Origin: Rhizobium phaseoli
GTDB lineage: Bacteria; Pseudomonadota; Alphaproteobacteria; Rhizobiales; Rhizobiaceae
Assembly: GCF_003985125.1 (NCBI RefSeq)
Contig: NZ_ML133582.1
Coordinates: 1-64,000, forward strand
Length of the DNA: 64,000 nt
Direction: 5' to 3'
This document shows, one piece after another, positions 16,645 through 25,045 of this stretch (position 1 is the stretch's first letter; each line of letters starts with the position of its first letter). Both the position numbers and the translations under genes were made by a program. The notes under the pieces are model-generated. The model had not been told where the DNA came from, ran no database searches, and was given only the letters and a program-made list of their open reading frames with translations.

Positions 16645-17048
16645 TGGTCCTCCTTTCGTCGGGGCGAAGCTATTCAATTCCCTCAGTCGGCAGCGCCCGT
16701 TCAATGGCTGCCGAGGCGGCGATCATGCGCCTTTCGTCCCCGCAACACAACGGGATTCTTGGCTCGGCAGCCCACGCCGACCGGCGCGAAAGCCCGCACC
16801 GGTCAGGTGCGGGCGATGATCCTCATTCCGCCGGCTGGTAGGCCGTCTGCCGCGCCGGCGATGTCCGTGGACCGGCCGCCGCAAGCAGGGCGCGAGGTAG
16901 CCGTTGTCCCCGCCAAGTCCGGGGGGAGCAGCGTATAAGGGGCCAAGTTTTATCGAGCGCCTGAGGTGAGGATTCCGCAAGCAGTAAGACGAACGCTTAG
17001 GATTCTTGCGTAGACGCTTGCCAACGAATAAAGCCCGGGAGTGCAGGC
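16645..17048. other. 404-bp intergenic region
   Basis: The region holds the promoter of the two small minus-strand genes and the leader of the plus-strand nuclease-like gene. A hairpin lies at 16792-16814. A minus-strand frame ending at 16823 and followed by that hairpin has no start codon; I could not support it as a gene. Confidence 0.45.
16792..16814 (-). terminator. Hairpin, possible terminator
   Basis: A perfect 8-bp stem (GCCCGCAC / GTGCGGGC) has a 7-nt loop. On the minus strand it is followed by TTTCGC. What it would terminate is unclear because no supported gene lies directly upstream on that strand. Confidence 0.4.
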
Positions 17049-17474
17049 ATGGACGTAAAGTCATCACAGGTTACAGGCAACGCGGCTTCTCACTACGCCG
17101 CGTGGCAATTGTCTCGCAGGGGATGGAACGTCATGCTGACTTCCAGGAATGCCAAAGGCAGCGACCTGTTCTGCGCGAACGATGCTGAGACGATATTTTT
17201 CGGTGTCCAAAGCAAAGGCCTTACGAAACGCGATCCCGTGGGGCTTGGCGCAAGTCTTGCCAACCTACGGTCCGATTGGTGGATCATCACGATCAGGGCA
17301 AAGACGGACGCTCCGACCTGTTTCATCATGAGGCTGCAGGAGGTCAAAGACCTCGCTCACCATAGCAATCCCTTGAACAGCAGGACGGGCGCGGCCTCGA
17401 TCTGGCTCCAGCCATCCGCCTACGATCAGCCGCAGTTTCGGGAAGCCTGGCATAGGTTTGAAACCCTCACTTAA
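17049..17474 (+). CDS. Putative PD-(D/E)XK-type nuclease-like protein
   Basis: The 141-residue protein starts MDVKSSQVTGNAASHYAAWQ. The order of motifs, a helix with ASHYAAWQLSRRGW, then a conserved acidic residue in NAKGSDLF, then a beta strand FFGVQSKGL giving Q-x-K, resembles the core of small PD-(D/E)XK proteins in which Gln replaces Glu/Asp. The second half has WWIITIRAK and a C-terminal helix. The function would be DNA cleavage or binding, but this is structural inference, not a recognised family. Base composition is clearly lower in G+C than the flanking genes and no partner gene is nearby, which suggests horizontal gain. The start is an ATG at 17049 with GGGAG upstream. Confidence 0.6.
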   Translation: MDVKSSQVTGNAASHYAAWQLSRRGWNVMLTSRNAKGSDLFCANDAETIFFGVQSKGLTKRDPVGLGASLANLRSDWWIITIRAKTDAPTCFIMRLQEVKDLAHHSNPLNSRTGAASIWLQPSAYDQPQFREAWHRFETLT

Positions 17475-17638
17475 TCGGCACACTGGTCGCCGAAGAGCGA
17501 CTTACGTCGAGATGCCGATTATTGAATAGGAAGAACAAAGCACGTCGTCGTGCGCCGCCGGCTATTCCTCGACGTCGCCGGCGAGGCGCTCGAAGCTTCC
17601 GGCTGCCGCGTGGCGATCTCCAGGGCGGCGGCCTGACG

Positions 17639-17659
17639 GCCCCGCCTATCTGGCGGGGC
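17639..17659 (-). terminator. Hairpin at the end of the VOC gene
   Basis: A perfect 8-bp stem (GCCCCGCC / GGCGGGGC) with a 5-nt loop begins at the TAG stop of the VOC gene on the minus strand. There is no T-run; it is a terminator or a stabilising 3' hairpin. Confidence 0.45.
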
Positions 17660-18039
17660 TATATCTCACCCTTATGGAAATAGGCTTCGAGCCGGTAGCC
17701 GTCGGGATCGATGACGAAGGCGGCATAATAGAAGCGGCCGTAATCCGGCCGGATGCCGGGTTCGCCGTTGTCGGTGCCGCCAGATGCCACGGCCGCCGAA
17801 TGAAACGCGTCGACGGCGGCCTCATCAGGCGCGACGAAACAGAAATGCAGCCCCGACTGCATGTCGGCGACAACGGGATGCTCGGCCTGTATCACCCAGA
17901 GGCCGACCTCATCAGGGCCGTAGCCGATCACCCGATCGGAATTGGACAGACGCTCATAGCCGAGCGGTGCCAGCGCCGCATCGTAGAAGCGGCGCGCTCT
18001 TTCGAGGTCTTTGACGCCGATGGAGACATGGTCAAACAT
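17659..18039 (-). CDS. VOC (glyoxalase/dioxygenase fold) family protein
   Basis: The 126-residue single-domain protein starts MFDHVSIGVKDLERARRFYD. It has the paired beta-alpha-beta-beta-beta modules of the vicinal oxygen chelate superfamily: the first metal ligand His in FDHVSIGV, HFCFVAPDEAAVDAFH in the middle, and the terminal Glu in DPDGYRLEAYFH. The substrate is unknown; members include glyoxalase-like lyases and resistance proteins. It is monocistronic, with a hairpin at its stop. Confidence 0.86.
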   Translation of the reverse strand: MFDHVSIGVKDLERARRFYDAALAPLGYERLSNSDRVIGYGPDEVGLWVIQAEHPVVADMQSGLHFCFVAPDEAAVDAFHSAAVASGGTDNGEPGIRPDYGRFYYAAFVIDPDGYRLEAYFHKGEI

Positions 18040-18152
18040 GGATTGCGAACTCCGTTCATCCCAGGACTAAGGCAACAGCAGCATCTTTCAACGGCCAAAA
18101 GAAAAGTCGAATCCGTTTGGAGGTCCGGCCGCTTGCAACGGGCCGGTGCGTC

Positions 18153-19058
18153 TTACTGCAGCTGCGGTTTTTTCAGAAAGCTGTTGCGGTCGGCGGATTT
18201 GACGCGCAGCCAGGCCTCCCGGCCGTTGCGCAGGATCCGCATCGGAATCTCGGCACCGGCCGGGCCGCTGCGCCAGAGCTTGCGGTAGAAATCGGCCAGG
18301 CCGTCGACCTCTTCGTCACGGATCTCCGAGATGATATCGCCCTGACGCAGGCCGGCTTCGGCGGCCGGACCGCCTTCGGCGACGCTCATCACCACCACGC
18401 CGCCATTGCTCTCGGCGGAGAATGCGCCGAGCCAGGGCCGCGGCGGCTTGTTGACCTGGCCGCGGTTCAGGAGATCGTCGAGGATCGGCGGCAACAGATC
18501 GATCGGCACGACCATATTGATGTCCGCGACCTCGCCGTCCTGACTCATCTGCAGGCGAAGCGAACCGATACCGAGCAGTTTGCCGTCGGCGCCGATCAGC
18601 GCTGCCCCGCCCCACGCAGGATGAGCGGGTGCGGTAAAGATCGCTTCATCCAGCAGATATTCCCAGTAGCCGGCGAATTCCTGTCGGGCGACGATATTTG
18701 CCTGAACGAACTCGCCGATTCCATCGGCAAGGACGACCGGATCGCCGGGCCTGGCGGCGGCCGCGTCACCGAAATCCACGGCCGGAGCGTTGAGAACGCC
18801 GAGCGCCTGCACCAGGCCGAAGCCGCTTTCCTGATCATAGGCAAGGGCATGGGCGGGAACCACCCGGCCGTCCTGGGTCGTCAACCAGACTTCCTCCGCC
18901 TCGGTGATGAGATAACCGATGGTCAGCACCAGGCCGTTGTCGCGAATGACGACGCCGCTGCCCTCCCGGACAGTGCCAAGCGTCTCCGCCGTGAAGGCAT
19001 CTTCCGGAATGGAGGAACGGACGGCCACGACTGACCGCAGGATCGGATCGATATTCAT
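18153..19058 (-). CDS. HtrA-like serine protease homologue lacking the catalytic triad, with PDZ domain
   Basis: The 301-residue protein has a trypsin-like HtrA fold (about 5-195) and a C-terminal PDZ domain (about 215-295, GGPAAEAGLRQGDIISEI). Compared with the active DegP at 35415-37013, the triad positions are replaced: Tyr49 for His (VLTIGYLI against IVTNNHVV), Gly79 for Asp (DQESGFGLVQ against DPRTDLAVLK) and Trp149 for Ser (HPAWGGAALI against RGNSGGPTFN). It is therefore probably a non-proteolytic binding or scaffold protein. No signal peptide is visible from the ATG at 19058, so it may be cytoplasmic. The frame reaches 19232, but the extension is unconvincing. It is divergent from a MocR regulator. 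Confidence 0.8.
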   Translation of the reverse strand: MNIDPILRSVVAVRSSIPEDAFTAETLGTVREGSGVVIRDNGLVLTIGYLITEAEEVWLTTQDGRVVPAHALAYDQESGFGLVQALGVLNAPAVDFGDAAAARPGDPVVLADGIGEFVQANIVARQEFAGYWEYLLDEAIFTAPAHPAWGGAALIGADGKLLGIGSLRLQMSQDGEVADINMVVPIDLLPPILDDLLNRGQVNKPPRPWLGAFSAESNGGVVVMSVAEGGPAAEAGLRQGDIISEIRDEEVDGLADFYRKLWRSGPAGAEIPMRILRNGREAWLRVKSADRNSFLKKPQLQ

Positions 19059-19281
19059 GCTTTTATCCCGAGGGCGCCGCCGCGCGAGACCGAAAGCCGG
19101 CGCGCCTCTTAATAGGTAAGGAGATGAAGGGGCTGCGGCAAGGCTGGCGCGACGCGAATTTCCGCAGCCGACTGTTACGCCGTTGACGCATACCGGAATA
19201 TCAGGGGGGGTGACAGCGCTGCTGCGCAACAATATACAGTCAATCCTACCTATCAGGAATCAGACGGGCACGGATCACGAC

Positions 19282-20685
19282 ATGAAGGACTGGCATCCCG
19301 ACCTCAGCCGCAGCAGCAGCCCGCGTTACATGGCGATTGCCGATCTGATCGAAATGGATCTGCGCAGCGGCTACCTGGCGGTTGGAGACCGGCTGCCGCC
19401 GCAGCGCGACCTCGCCAAGCGGCTGAATGTCGATTTCACCACCGTGGCCAGGGGCTATGTCGAGGCGCAGAAGCGCGGGCTTGTCGAGTCGCATGTCGGC
19501 CGGGGCACCTTCGTCACCGGCCGCGCGGGCAGGGCGCGGCAGGACTTCGCGCCTGACGCCGCCCCCGATCCGCGCCGCGCTTCGATCGTCGACTTCTCGA
19601 TGAACATGCCGCCGGAACCGGACGATCCGGAACTGATCGCTAGCATGCGCGAGGGCATGTCGGCGGTGGCCGCCAGTCTCGTTCCACTTCTGCGCTACCA
19701 GGGCTTCGGCGGCGCCGGCATCGATAAGGATGCTGCCGCCGCCTGGCTCGGCCGCCGCGGGCTCACGCCATCGCAGGAGCGGATCTTCGTCACGCCGGGT
19801 GCGCATCCGGCCCTGTTGGCGATCTTCGGCCTGTTGGCCAAACCCGGCGAGACGGTGCTGTCGGAAATCATCACCTATCCCGGCATGCGCTCGATCGCCG
19901 CCCAATTGCGGCTCAATCTCGCCGGGCTGCCGATGGATGAGGACGGTATCCTGCCGGACGCCCTTGCCACCGCCTGCGAGCGGTTGAAGCCGAAGGCGCT
20001 CTATCTCAATCCGACGCTGCAGAACCCGACGACGCTGACGATTCCAACCGGCCGGCGCCAGGAAATCGCAGCCGTCGCCCGCAAATATCAGCTGCCGATC
20101 GTCGAGGACGATGCCTATGGCTTCATTCCAGAGCAAGGTCCGGCGCCGCTTGCGGCAATGGCGCCGGATCTGACCTGGCATATTGGCGGCCTGGCGAAAT
20201 GCCTGGGCGCGGGCCTACGCCTTGCCTATGTCGTGGCACCCGATAGCAAGGCCGTATGGCCCTTCGTCAGCGCCATGCGCGCCAACAACGTCATGGCCTC
20301 GCCTTTGACCGTAGCGCTCGCTACCCGCTGGATCGAGGACGGCACGGCCGACGCGATCCTGCGCTTCATCCGCGCTGAGGCCGCCGCCCGGCAGCAGATG
20401 GTCGCCGCCATCCTGCCGGCCGGCAGCTACCGCGCCGATCCGATTGCCTTCAACATCTGGCTGCCGCTCGCCAACGGCTGGACCCGTTCCACCTTCGGCA
20501 GTCATATGCGTTCCTCCGGCATCGGCGTCACGGCAAGCGATGCCTTCACCGTCGAGGGCGCCGCCCCGGAAGCGATGCGGGTCTGCCTCGGCGGCCCGGT
20601 CACCCGGGAGAGACTGCACGGCGCACTGGAATTCATGGCCCATGCGCTAGAAGGCCCGCCGGAGATGGCGGCGTCGTTCTTCTGA
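19282..20685 (+). CDS. MocR-type PLP-dependent transcriptional regulator
   Basis: The 467-residue protein has an N-terminal GntR winged helix (about 10-80, with VGDRLPPQRDLAKRLNVDFT) fused to a fold-type-I aminotransferase domain (about 120-460). The PLP lysine is in GGLAKCLGAGLRL, and the family landmarks LNPTLQNPTT and EDDAYGF are present. MocR proteins use the aminotransferase domain as a ligand and PLP sensor rather than an enzyme. The regulated gene is unknown; the divergent HtrA-like gene is the nearest candidate. The ATG at 19282 begins the conserved HTH; the longer frame from 19183 crosses the promoter region. Confidence 0.88.
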   Translation: MKDWHPDLSRSSSPRYMAIADLIEMDLRSGYLAVGDRLPPQRDLAKRLNVDFTTVARGYVEAQKRGLVESHVGRGTFVTGRAGRARQDFAPDAAPDPRRASIVDFSMNMPPEPDDPELIASMREGMSAVAASLVPLLRYQGFGGAGIDKDAAAAWLGRRGLTPSQERIFVTPGAHPALLAIFGLLAKPGETVLSEIITYPGMRSIAAQLRLNLAGLPMDEDGILPDALATACERLKPKALYLNPTLQNPTTLTIPTGRRQEIAAVARKYQLPIVEDDAYGFIPEQGPAPLAAMAPDLTWHIGGLAKCLGAGLRLAYVVAPDSKAVWPFVSAMRANNVMASPLTVALATRWIEDGTADAILRFIRAEAAARQQMVAAILPAGSYRADPIAFNIWLPLANGWTRSTFGSHMRSSGIGVTASDAFTVEGAAPEAMRVCLGGPVTRERLHGALEFMAHALEGPPEMAASFF

Positions 20686-20904
20686 TCCTGGCAGCGTTGC
20701 AGCTTGCCCTCAGGCACCCTGCGGGCCTCGCCACCCTTCGATGATATTCGGGACGTCTGCGGCTGCCGGTCGCCAGCCGACGGAAATCTGCGGCATTCTG
20801 GCAGATTGACTGGCTATTGCCGCATAATGTAACCATATTGAATGCATACATTTGCACGGCATTGATTGGCATTTGAGCCGCGTGCCAGAGAAGACGAGGT
20901 TATC

Positions 20905-21273
20905 ATGGACACCGAATATCCCCCGCTTCCTCCGATGCAGACCGGCGTCAGGGGACGCTGCCCGCGCTGCGGCCAGGGCCATATGTTCAAGGGTTTTCTG
21001 ACGCTGCAGCCGCAATGCGAGGTTTGCGGCCTCGATTATGCCTTCGCCGATCCGGCGGACGGTCCGGCCTTTTTCGTGATCTGCTTCGCTTGCATACCGA
21101 GCGTGCTGCTCGGCGTCTGGCTGGAGGTTGCGTTTTTCGCGCCGATCTGGGTGCAGCTTCTGGTCACCGGCCCCTTCATGCTCGCCACCTGCATCCCGCC
21201 GCTCAGGCCGCTGAAGGGATGGTTGGTCGCCAGCCAGTATTTCTACAAGGCGGAAGAGGGCAAGCTGGCCTAG
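20905..21273 (+). CDS. DUF983 domain-containing membrane protein
   Basis: The 122-residue protein begins MDTEYPPLPPMQTGVRGRCP. Two CxxC pairs (RCPRCGQG and QCEVCGLD, residues about 19-45) form a zinc-ribbon-like head, followed by two transmembrane helices (about 55-75 and 80-103). This is the DUF983 architecture of alphaproteobacteria; the function is unknown. The start at 20905 is preferred over the upstream frame because of the ACGAGGT site and family N-terminus. The gene is convergent with a LysR regulator, with 7 bp between the ends. Confidence 0.87.
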   Translation: MDTEYPPLPPMQTGVRGRCPRCGQGHMFKGFLTLQPQCEVCGLDYAFADPADGPAFFVICFACIPSVLLGVWLEVAFFAPIWVQLLVTGPFMLATCIPPLRPLKGWLVASQYFYKAEEGKLA

Positions 21274-21280
21274 ACTAAAT

Positions 21281-22174
21281 CTATTTCAGCGTGGACCGCA
21301 GGCGCGGTGTAGCGAAATCGAGGAGCGCTCGCAGCTTCAGTGGCACCAGCCCCTGCGAGGGGTAGACGAGGTGCACTGGCGCCGGCGGCGATTCGAAATC
21401 GGTAAGCAGCGGCACCAGCAGGCCCGCCGTCTCGGCGCGGGCCGCTTGGTACGAGAGTACGCGGGTGATGCCGAGGCCGGCCACGGCCGCATCGACGGCA
21501 GCCTCGGCGGTGTTGACGGCAAGCCGCGAGCGGATCGGCACGGCAAGATCACGTTTTCCGTCGCTGAAGGTCCAGCTCCGGATCGAGGCCATGTTCTCGA
21601 AGGTGATGCAGTCATGCGCGGAGAGATCACTCGGCTGCCGGGGTGGGGCGTTCCGCGCCAGATAATCCGGGCTGGCATAGACGGTGCGGCGGATTGCACC
21701 GAGCCGCGTGGCGATCAGGTTGCTGTCTACAAGGGTGCCGATCCTCAGAGCCAGGTCGATGTGATCTTCGACGAGGTTCGATAGCCGGTCGCCGAGCATC
21801 AGCCGCAGATTGATCTCGGGATAGGCCTTCAGGAAATCCACCACGACAGGCAGGACATGCAGCCGCCCGAAGACGATCGGCGCGGTCATCGTCAGTTCGC
21901 CCTTCGGCGCACTGTATTCGCCGGCGGCCGTCCGTTCCGCCTCTTCGACCCGGTCAAGAATTTCTCGCGCCGCCGAGACATAGGAGCGTCCGGCCTCGGT
22001 CAACGTGATCTTGCGGTTGCTTCTCTGAAGCAGTTTGGCGTGAAGATGCGCCTCGAGCTCGGAGATCTTGCGGCTGACGGTTGCCAGCGGTGAACGCAGA
22101 TGCCGCGAGGCGGCCGACAGGCTGCCGTGTTCGACGACGGCAAGAAGCACGCTCATGGCGTCGAGGCGGTCCAT
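21281..22174 (-). CDS. LysR family transcriptional regulator
   Basis: The 297-residue regulator has an N-terminal winged HTH (about 3-62, with GSLSAASRHLRSPLATVSRKI) and a periplasmic-binding-protein-like effector domain (about 90-292). It is divergent from a GST gene that starts an apparent GST-flavoprotein unit, and dyads consistent with LysR binding lie in the shared promoter. It probably activates that unit in response to an electrophile or its product (inference from arrangement). Confidence 0.9.
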   Translation of the reverse strand: MDRLDAMSVLLAVVEHGSLSAASRHLRSPLATVSRKISELEAHLHAKLLQRSNRKITLTEAGRSYVSAAREILDRVEEAERTAAGEYSAPKGELTMTAPIVFGRLHVLPVVVDFLKAYPEINLRLMLGDRLSNLVEDHIDLALRIGTLVDSNLIATRLGAIRRTVYASPDYLARNAPPRQPSDLSAHDCITFENMASIRSWTFSDGKRDLAVPIRSRLAVNTAEAAVDAAVAGLGITRVLSYQAARAETAGLLVPLLTDFESPPAPVHLVYPSQGLVPLKLRALLDFATPRLRSTLK

Positions 22175-22183
22175 TTCATCCTT

Positions 22184-22240
22184 CCAATAATTGGGAACAT
22201 GCCTTCCAGATTAGCATCCTACTGCAGTCGATTGGAAGGC
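22184..22240. promoter_or_regulatory. Candidate LysR operators
   Basis: The palindrome CCAAT-A-ATTGG (22184-22194) is adjacent to the LysR start, and a perfect inverted repeat GCCTTCCA / TGGAAGGC spans 22201-22240. The pair resembles the recognition and activation sites of LysR promoters and lies between the divergent LysR and GST genes. Confidence 0.5.
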
Positions 22241-22329
22241 AGTAAATTCCCCTGCAGATGGTTCGAAATCGCCATCGCCGGCAAGGCCGAGGCCTTGCTC
22301 CCGCCCCAAAAGACGCCAGAGGAACCGTC

Positions 22330-22941
22330 ATGAAACTCTATTATCATCCGCTGTCCGGCCATTCGCACCGGGTTCACCTGTTCCTGTCGCTGCTCGGCGT
22401 GCCTTACGAACTGGTCGAGGTCGACCTGGCTGCCGGCGCTCACAAGGCTCCGGAGTTCCTGAAGCTCAATGCCTTTGGCCAGGTGCCCGTGCTCGACGAC
22501 GACGGAACGGTCATTTCCGATTCCTCCGCCATCCTCGTCTATCTCGCACGCAAATTTGGCCGCACCGACTGGCTGCCGGAGGACATCTTGACGGCCGCGC
22601 GGATCCAGAAATGGCTCTCGGTCGCCGCGGGCGAGATCGCCTACGGACCTTGCGCCGCCCGTCTGGTCACCGTCTTCGGCGCCAATTTTCACGCCGACGA
22701 GGTGATTGCCCGGGCGCACCGTATTCTCGCGCTGGTCGAGGCGGAGCTTTCCGGCCGCGCCTTCCTGCTCGGCGACAATCCTGTTATCGCCGATATCGCG
22801 CTTTACAGCTACATCGCCAATGCGCCGGAGGGCAATGTCGACACCTCGCCCTATCAGGCCGTGCGTGCCTGGCTTGGCCGCATCGAGGCGCTGCCGGGCT
22901 TCGTCGGCTTCAGCAAGACCAAGATCGGCTTGGCCGCATAA
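22330..22941 (+). CDS. Glutathione S-transferase family protein
   Basis: The 203-residue cytoplasmic GST has a thioredoxin-like N-terminal domain (about 1-78, with YYHPLSGHSHRVHLFLSLLG, GQVPVLDDDG and the ESxA-like DSSAILVYLA) and an all-helical C-terminal domain with the N-capping box NPVIADIALYSY. The catalytic Ser/Tyr site near residue 8-12 looks intact. It is the first gene after the divergent LysR, followed 41 bp later by a PNPOx-fold protein, suggesting a detoxification unit. Confidence 0.88.
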   Translation: MKLYYHPLSGHSHRVHLFLSLLGVPYELVEVDLAAGAHKAPEFLKLNAFGQVPVLDDDGTVISDSSAILVYLARKFGRTDWLPEDILTAARIQKWLSVAAGEIAYGPCAARLVTVFGANFHADEVIARAHRILALVEAELSGRAFLLGDNPVIADIALYSYIANAPEGNVDTSPYQAVRAWLGRIEALPGFVGFSKTKIGLAA

Positions 22942-22982
22942 GATCCGCCCCCGTTGAAAATCGTGCCTGAAAGGAGGCCGTG

Positions 22983-23915
22983 ATGTTGGAGCAGTCAAGA
23001 GAAGCTGCCACATCGCCCTGGCATCAGGGTGAGCTTGAAATGCAGCGCAGCCTCGGGGTCGTCGAACGCATGGACGGTCCGGGGCGGAATTTTGTCCGCA
23101 AGGCGATGCCCGAGCAGCACCGCGCCTTCTTTCCGATGTTGCCTTTCGTCGTGCTAGGCACGGTCGATGCGAAGGGAGAGGTCTGGGCAACGATGCGGGC
23201 CGCGCAGCCGGGCTTCATGTCTTCGCCGGACCCGGAGACGCTTGAGGTCCGCCTGCCGCGCGAGCCGGCCGATCCGGCCGATGCCGGCATGGAGGATGGC
23301 GCGGCCATCGCCATGCTCGGCATTCAGCTCGAGACCCGGCGGCGCAACCGGCTGAACGGCGTCATCGGCAGGACGGATGCCGGCGCCTTTCGCCTGCGGG
23401 TCGGCCAGAGCTTCGGCAATTGTCCGCAATATATCCAGCCGCGCGCTGCCGCCTTTATCCGCGATCCCGCTCTGCCGACCGCGGTGCCGCCGCTGCGTTC
23501 GCGTGAGCTCGACCAGCGCGCGCGGCGGATGGTCGAGAGCGCCGATACGTTTTTCGTCGCCTCCTATGTCGACCGCGAGAATGGCGAACGCCAGGTCGAC
23601 GTCTCCCATCGCGGCGGTTATGCCGGCTTCGTGCATCTTGGCACCGATGGCGCGCTGACCGTTCCCGACTTTGCCGGCAATCGTTTCTTCAACACGCTTG
23701 GCAATTTCTTGGTCAATCCGAAGGCCGGGCTGGTCTTCGTCGATTTTGAAACCGGCGACATGCTGCAAATGACCGGCAGGGTCGAGGTGCTACTCGATTC
23801 GCCCGAGATCGCCGCCTTTCCCAAGGCGGAAAGGCTGTGGCGTTTCACGCCGGAGGAGATCGTGCTTCGCCCGGATGCCCTGCCGCTGCGGTGGAGCCGG
23901 CGCACCGAGGTCTAA
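22983..23915 (+). CDS. Pyridoxamine 5'-phosphate oxidase family (FMN-binding split-barrel) protein
   Basis: The 310-residue protein has two split-barrel segments (about 45-165 and 175-290). ASYVDRENGERQVDVSHRGG and RFFNTLGNFLVNPKAGLVF are typical of the flavin-binding PNPOx-like fold found beside GSTs. It probably acts as an FMN reductase or oxidoreductase; the substrate is unknown. AAGGAGG lies five bases before the ATG at 22983, which is therefore preferred over the GTG at 22980. It is likely co-transcribed with the GST gene. Confidence 0.85.
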   Translation: MLEQSREAATSPWHQGELEMQRSLGVVERMDGPGRNFVRKAMPEQHRAFFPMLPFVVLGTVDAKGEVWATMRAAQPGFMSSPDPETLEVRLPREPADPADAGMEDGAAIAMLGIQLETRRRNRLNGVIGRTDAGAFRLRVGQSFGNCPQYIQPRAAAFIRDPALPTAVPPLRSRELDQRARRMVESADTFFVASYVDRENGERQVDVSHRGGYAGFVHLGTDGALTVPDFAGNRFFNTLGNFLVNPKAGLVFVDFETGDMLQMTGRVEVLLDSPEIAAFPKAERLWRFTPEEIVLRPDALPLRWSRRTEV

Positions 23916-23951
23916 GCTCGATCACCGCCCGATGCAGACTTGTAAAATGTG

Positions 23952-23982
23952 TACCGATCAGTAAATTGATTACCATTCAGTA
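23952..23982 (+). promoter_or_regulatory. Direct-repeat operator TACCNNTCAGTA
   Basis: Two 12-bp sites, TACCGATCAGTA (23952-23963) and TACCATTCAGTA (23971-23982), are spaced 19 bp start to start, and each is itself a partial palindrome. They end just before the AGGAG site of the NTF2-like gene. The most likely binder is the TetR regulator encoded downstream at 24476-25036. Confidence 0.6.
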
Positions 23983-23993
23983 CAGGAGATCTC

Positions 23994-24455
23994 ATGTCCA
24001 GTCTCGTTCCGCCTTTCACTCTCGAGACCGCCACGCAGAAAGTCCGTCTTGCCGAGGATGGCTGGAACAGCCGCGATCCCGAGCGCGTCTCGCTCGTCTA
24101 CACGCCGGACAGCCGCTGGCGGAACCGCGCTGAATTCGTCACCGGCCGCGCCGAGATCGTCGCCTTTCTCACGCGCAAATGGGCGAAAGAGCTGGACTAC
24201 CGGCTGATCAAGGAGATCTGGGCCTTCACCGACAATCGAATTGCCGTGCGCTTTGCCTATGAATGGCATGATGACAGCGGCAACTGGTTCCGCTCCTACG
24301 GCAATGAGAATTGGGAATTCGATGCGGCCGGCTTGATGCAGCGCCGTTTTGCCTGCATCAACGATCTGCCGATCCGGGAAACGGAGCGCAAATACCACTG
24401 GCCGCTCGGCCGACGTCCGGACGATCATCCCGGCCTCACTGAGCTCGGCCTCTAG
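23994..24455 (+). CDS. NTF2-like fold protein, DUF1348 family
   Basis: The 153-residue soluble protein has a SnoaL/NTF2-like alpha-beta cone. Recognisable DUF1348 segments are WNSRDPERVSLVYTPDSRWR, FLTRKWAKELDYRLIKEIW and RRFACINDLPI. Members are small and often annotated as unknown or steroid-isomerase-like; the enzymatic role is not established. The gene follows a candidate operator and precedes a TetR gene by 20 bp, so the two are probably one autoregulated unit. Confidence 0.87.
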   Translation: MSSLVPPFTLETATQKVRLAEDGWNSRDPERVSLVYTPDSRWRNRAEFVTGRAEIVAFLTRKWAKELDYRLIKEIWAFTDNRIAVRFAYEWHDDSGNWFRSYGNENWEFDAAGLMQRRFACINDLPIRETERKYHWPLGRRPDDHPGLTELGL

Positions 24456-24475
24456 AACAGGATGATTTTGCGCCG

Positions 24476-25036
24476 GTGAAGACCGTCTATGAACGCGCCG
24501 ACATCGTGCCGCTGCTCGCGCAAATCTTCCGCGAGCTCGGCTATGAGGGCGCCACGCTCAGCCGCATCACCGAACGCACCGGCATCGGCAAGGGCAGCCT
24601 TTATCACTTCTTCCCGGGCGGCAAGGAGGAGATGGCCGACGCCGTGCTCGCCGCTATCGATGGCTGGTTCGAAGAGGCGGTCTATCGGCCGCTGCGACAT
24701 GACGATGCCCGTCAGGCGATCGCGGCAATGTGGACCAATGTAAGTGAGTACTTCCGCTCCGGCCGCCGCATCTGCCTCGTCGGCGCCTTCGCGCTCGACG
24801 ACACCCGCGAACGGTTTTCCCGAGCGATCCGCGATTATTTCACCCGCTGGATCGACGCGTTGCGATTGGCGCTGATGCGGGCTGGCTGTGTCGAGGAGGA
24901 GGCGCAGACGCTGGCCGAGGAAGGCGTCTGCGGCATTCAAGGGGCGCTGGTGCTGTCGCGCGCGCTTAGAGATGAAACCGTCTTCACGCGGTCACTGGAA
25001 ACGCTGGCGATGCGGCTTGAGGCCGCGACGCGATGA
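24476..25036 (+). CDS. TetR/AcrR family transcriptional regulator
   Basis: The 186-residue regulator has its N-terminal HTH at about 10-55 (TLSRITERTGIGKGSLYHFF) and a C-terminal TetR_C-like helical domain. The start is a GTG at 24476; an upstream ATG at 24463 runs into a stop after five codons. It lies just downstream of the DUF1348 gene and probably represses it through the repeats at 23952-23982. Confidence 0.87.
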   Translation: MKTVYERADIVPLLAQIFRELGYEGATLSRITERTGIGKGSLYHFFPGGKEEMADAVLAAIDGWFEEAVYRPLRHDDARQAIAAMWTNVSEYFRSGRRICLVGAFALDDTRERFSRAIRDYFTRWIDALRLALMRAGCVEEEAQTLAEEGVCGIQGALVLSRALRDETVFTRSLETLAMRLEAATR

Positions 25037-25045
25037 CGCCAGCCC

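Noticed and set aside
16823..17000. Minus-strand frame ending ARQTAYQPAE before the hairpin at 16792
   Set aside because: No start codon and no recognisable domain; the protein-like end may be chance.
17550..17636. Short plus-strand frame FLDVAGEALEASGCRVA before the VOC gene, loosely like a receiver-domain start
   Set aside because: Too short, no acidic pocket, no start with a ribosome site.
24452..24475. CTAGAACAGGATGATTTTGC as a fragment of a dispersed repeat
   Set aside because: Only a partial resemblance from memory, and no second copy in this window.
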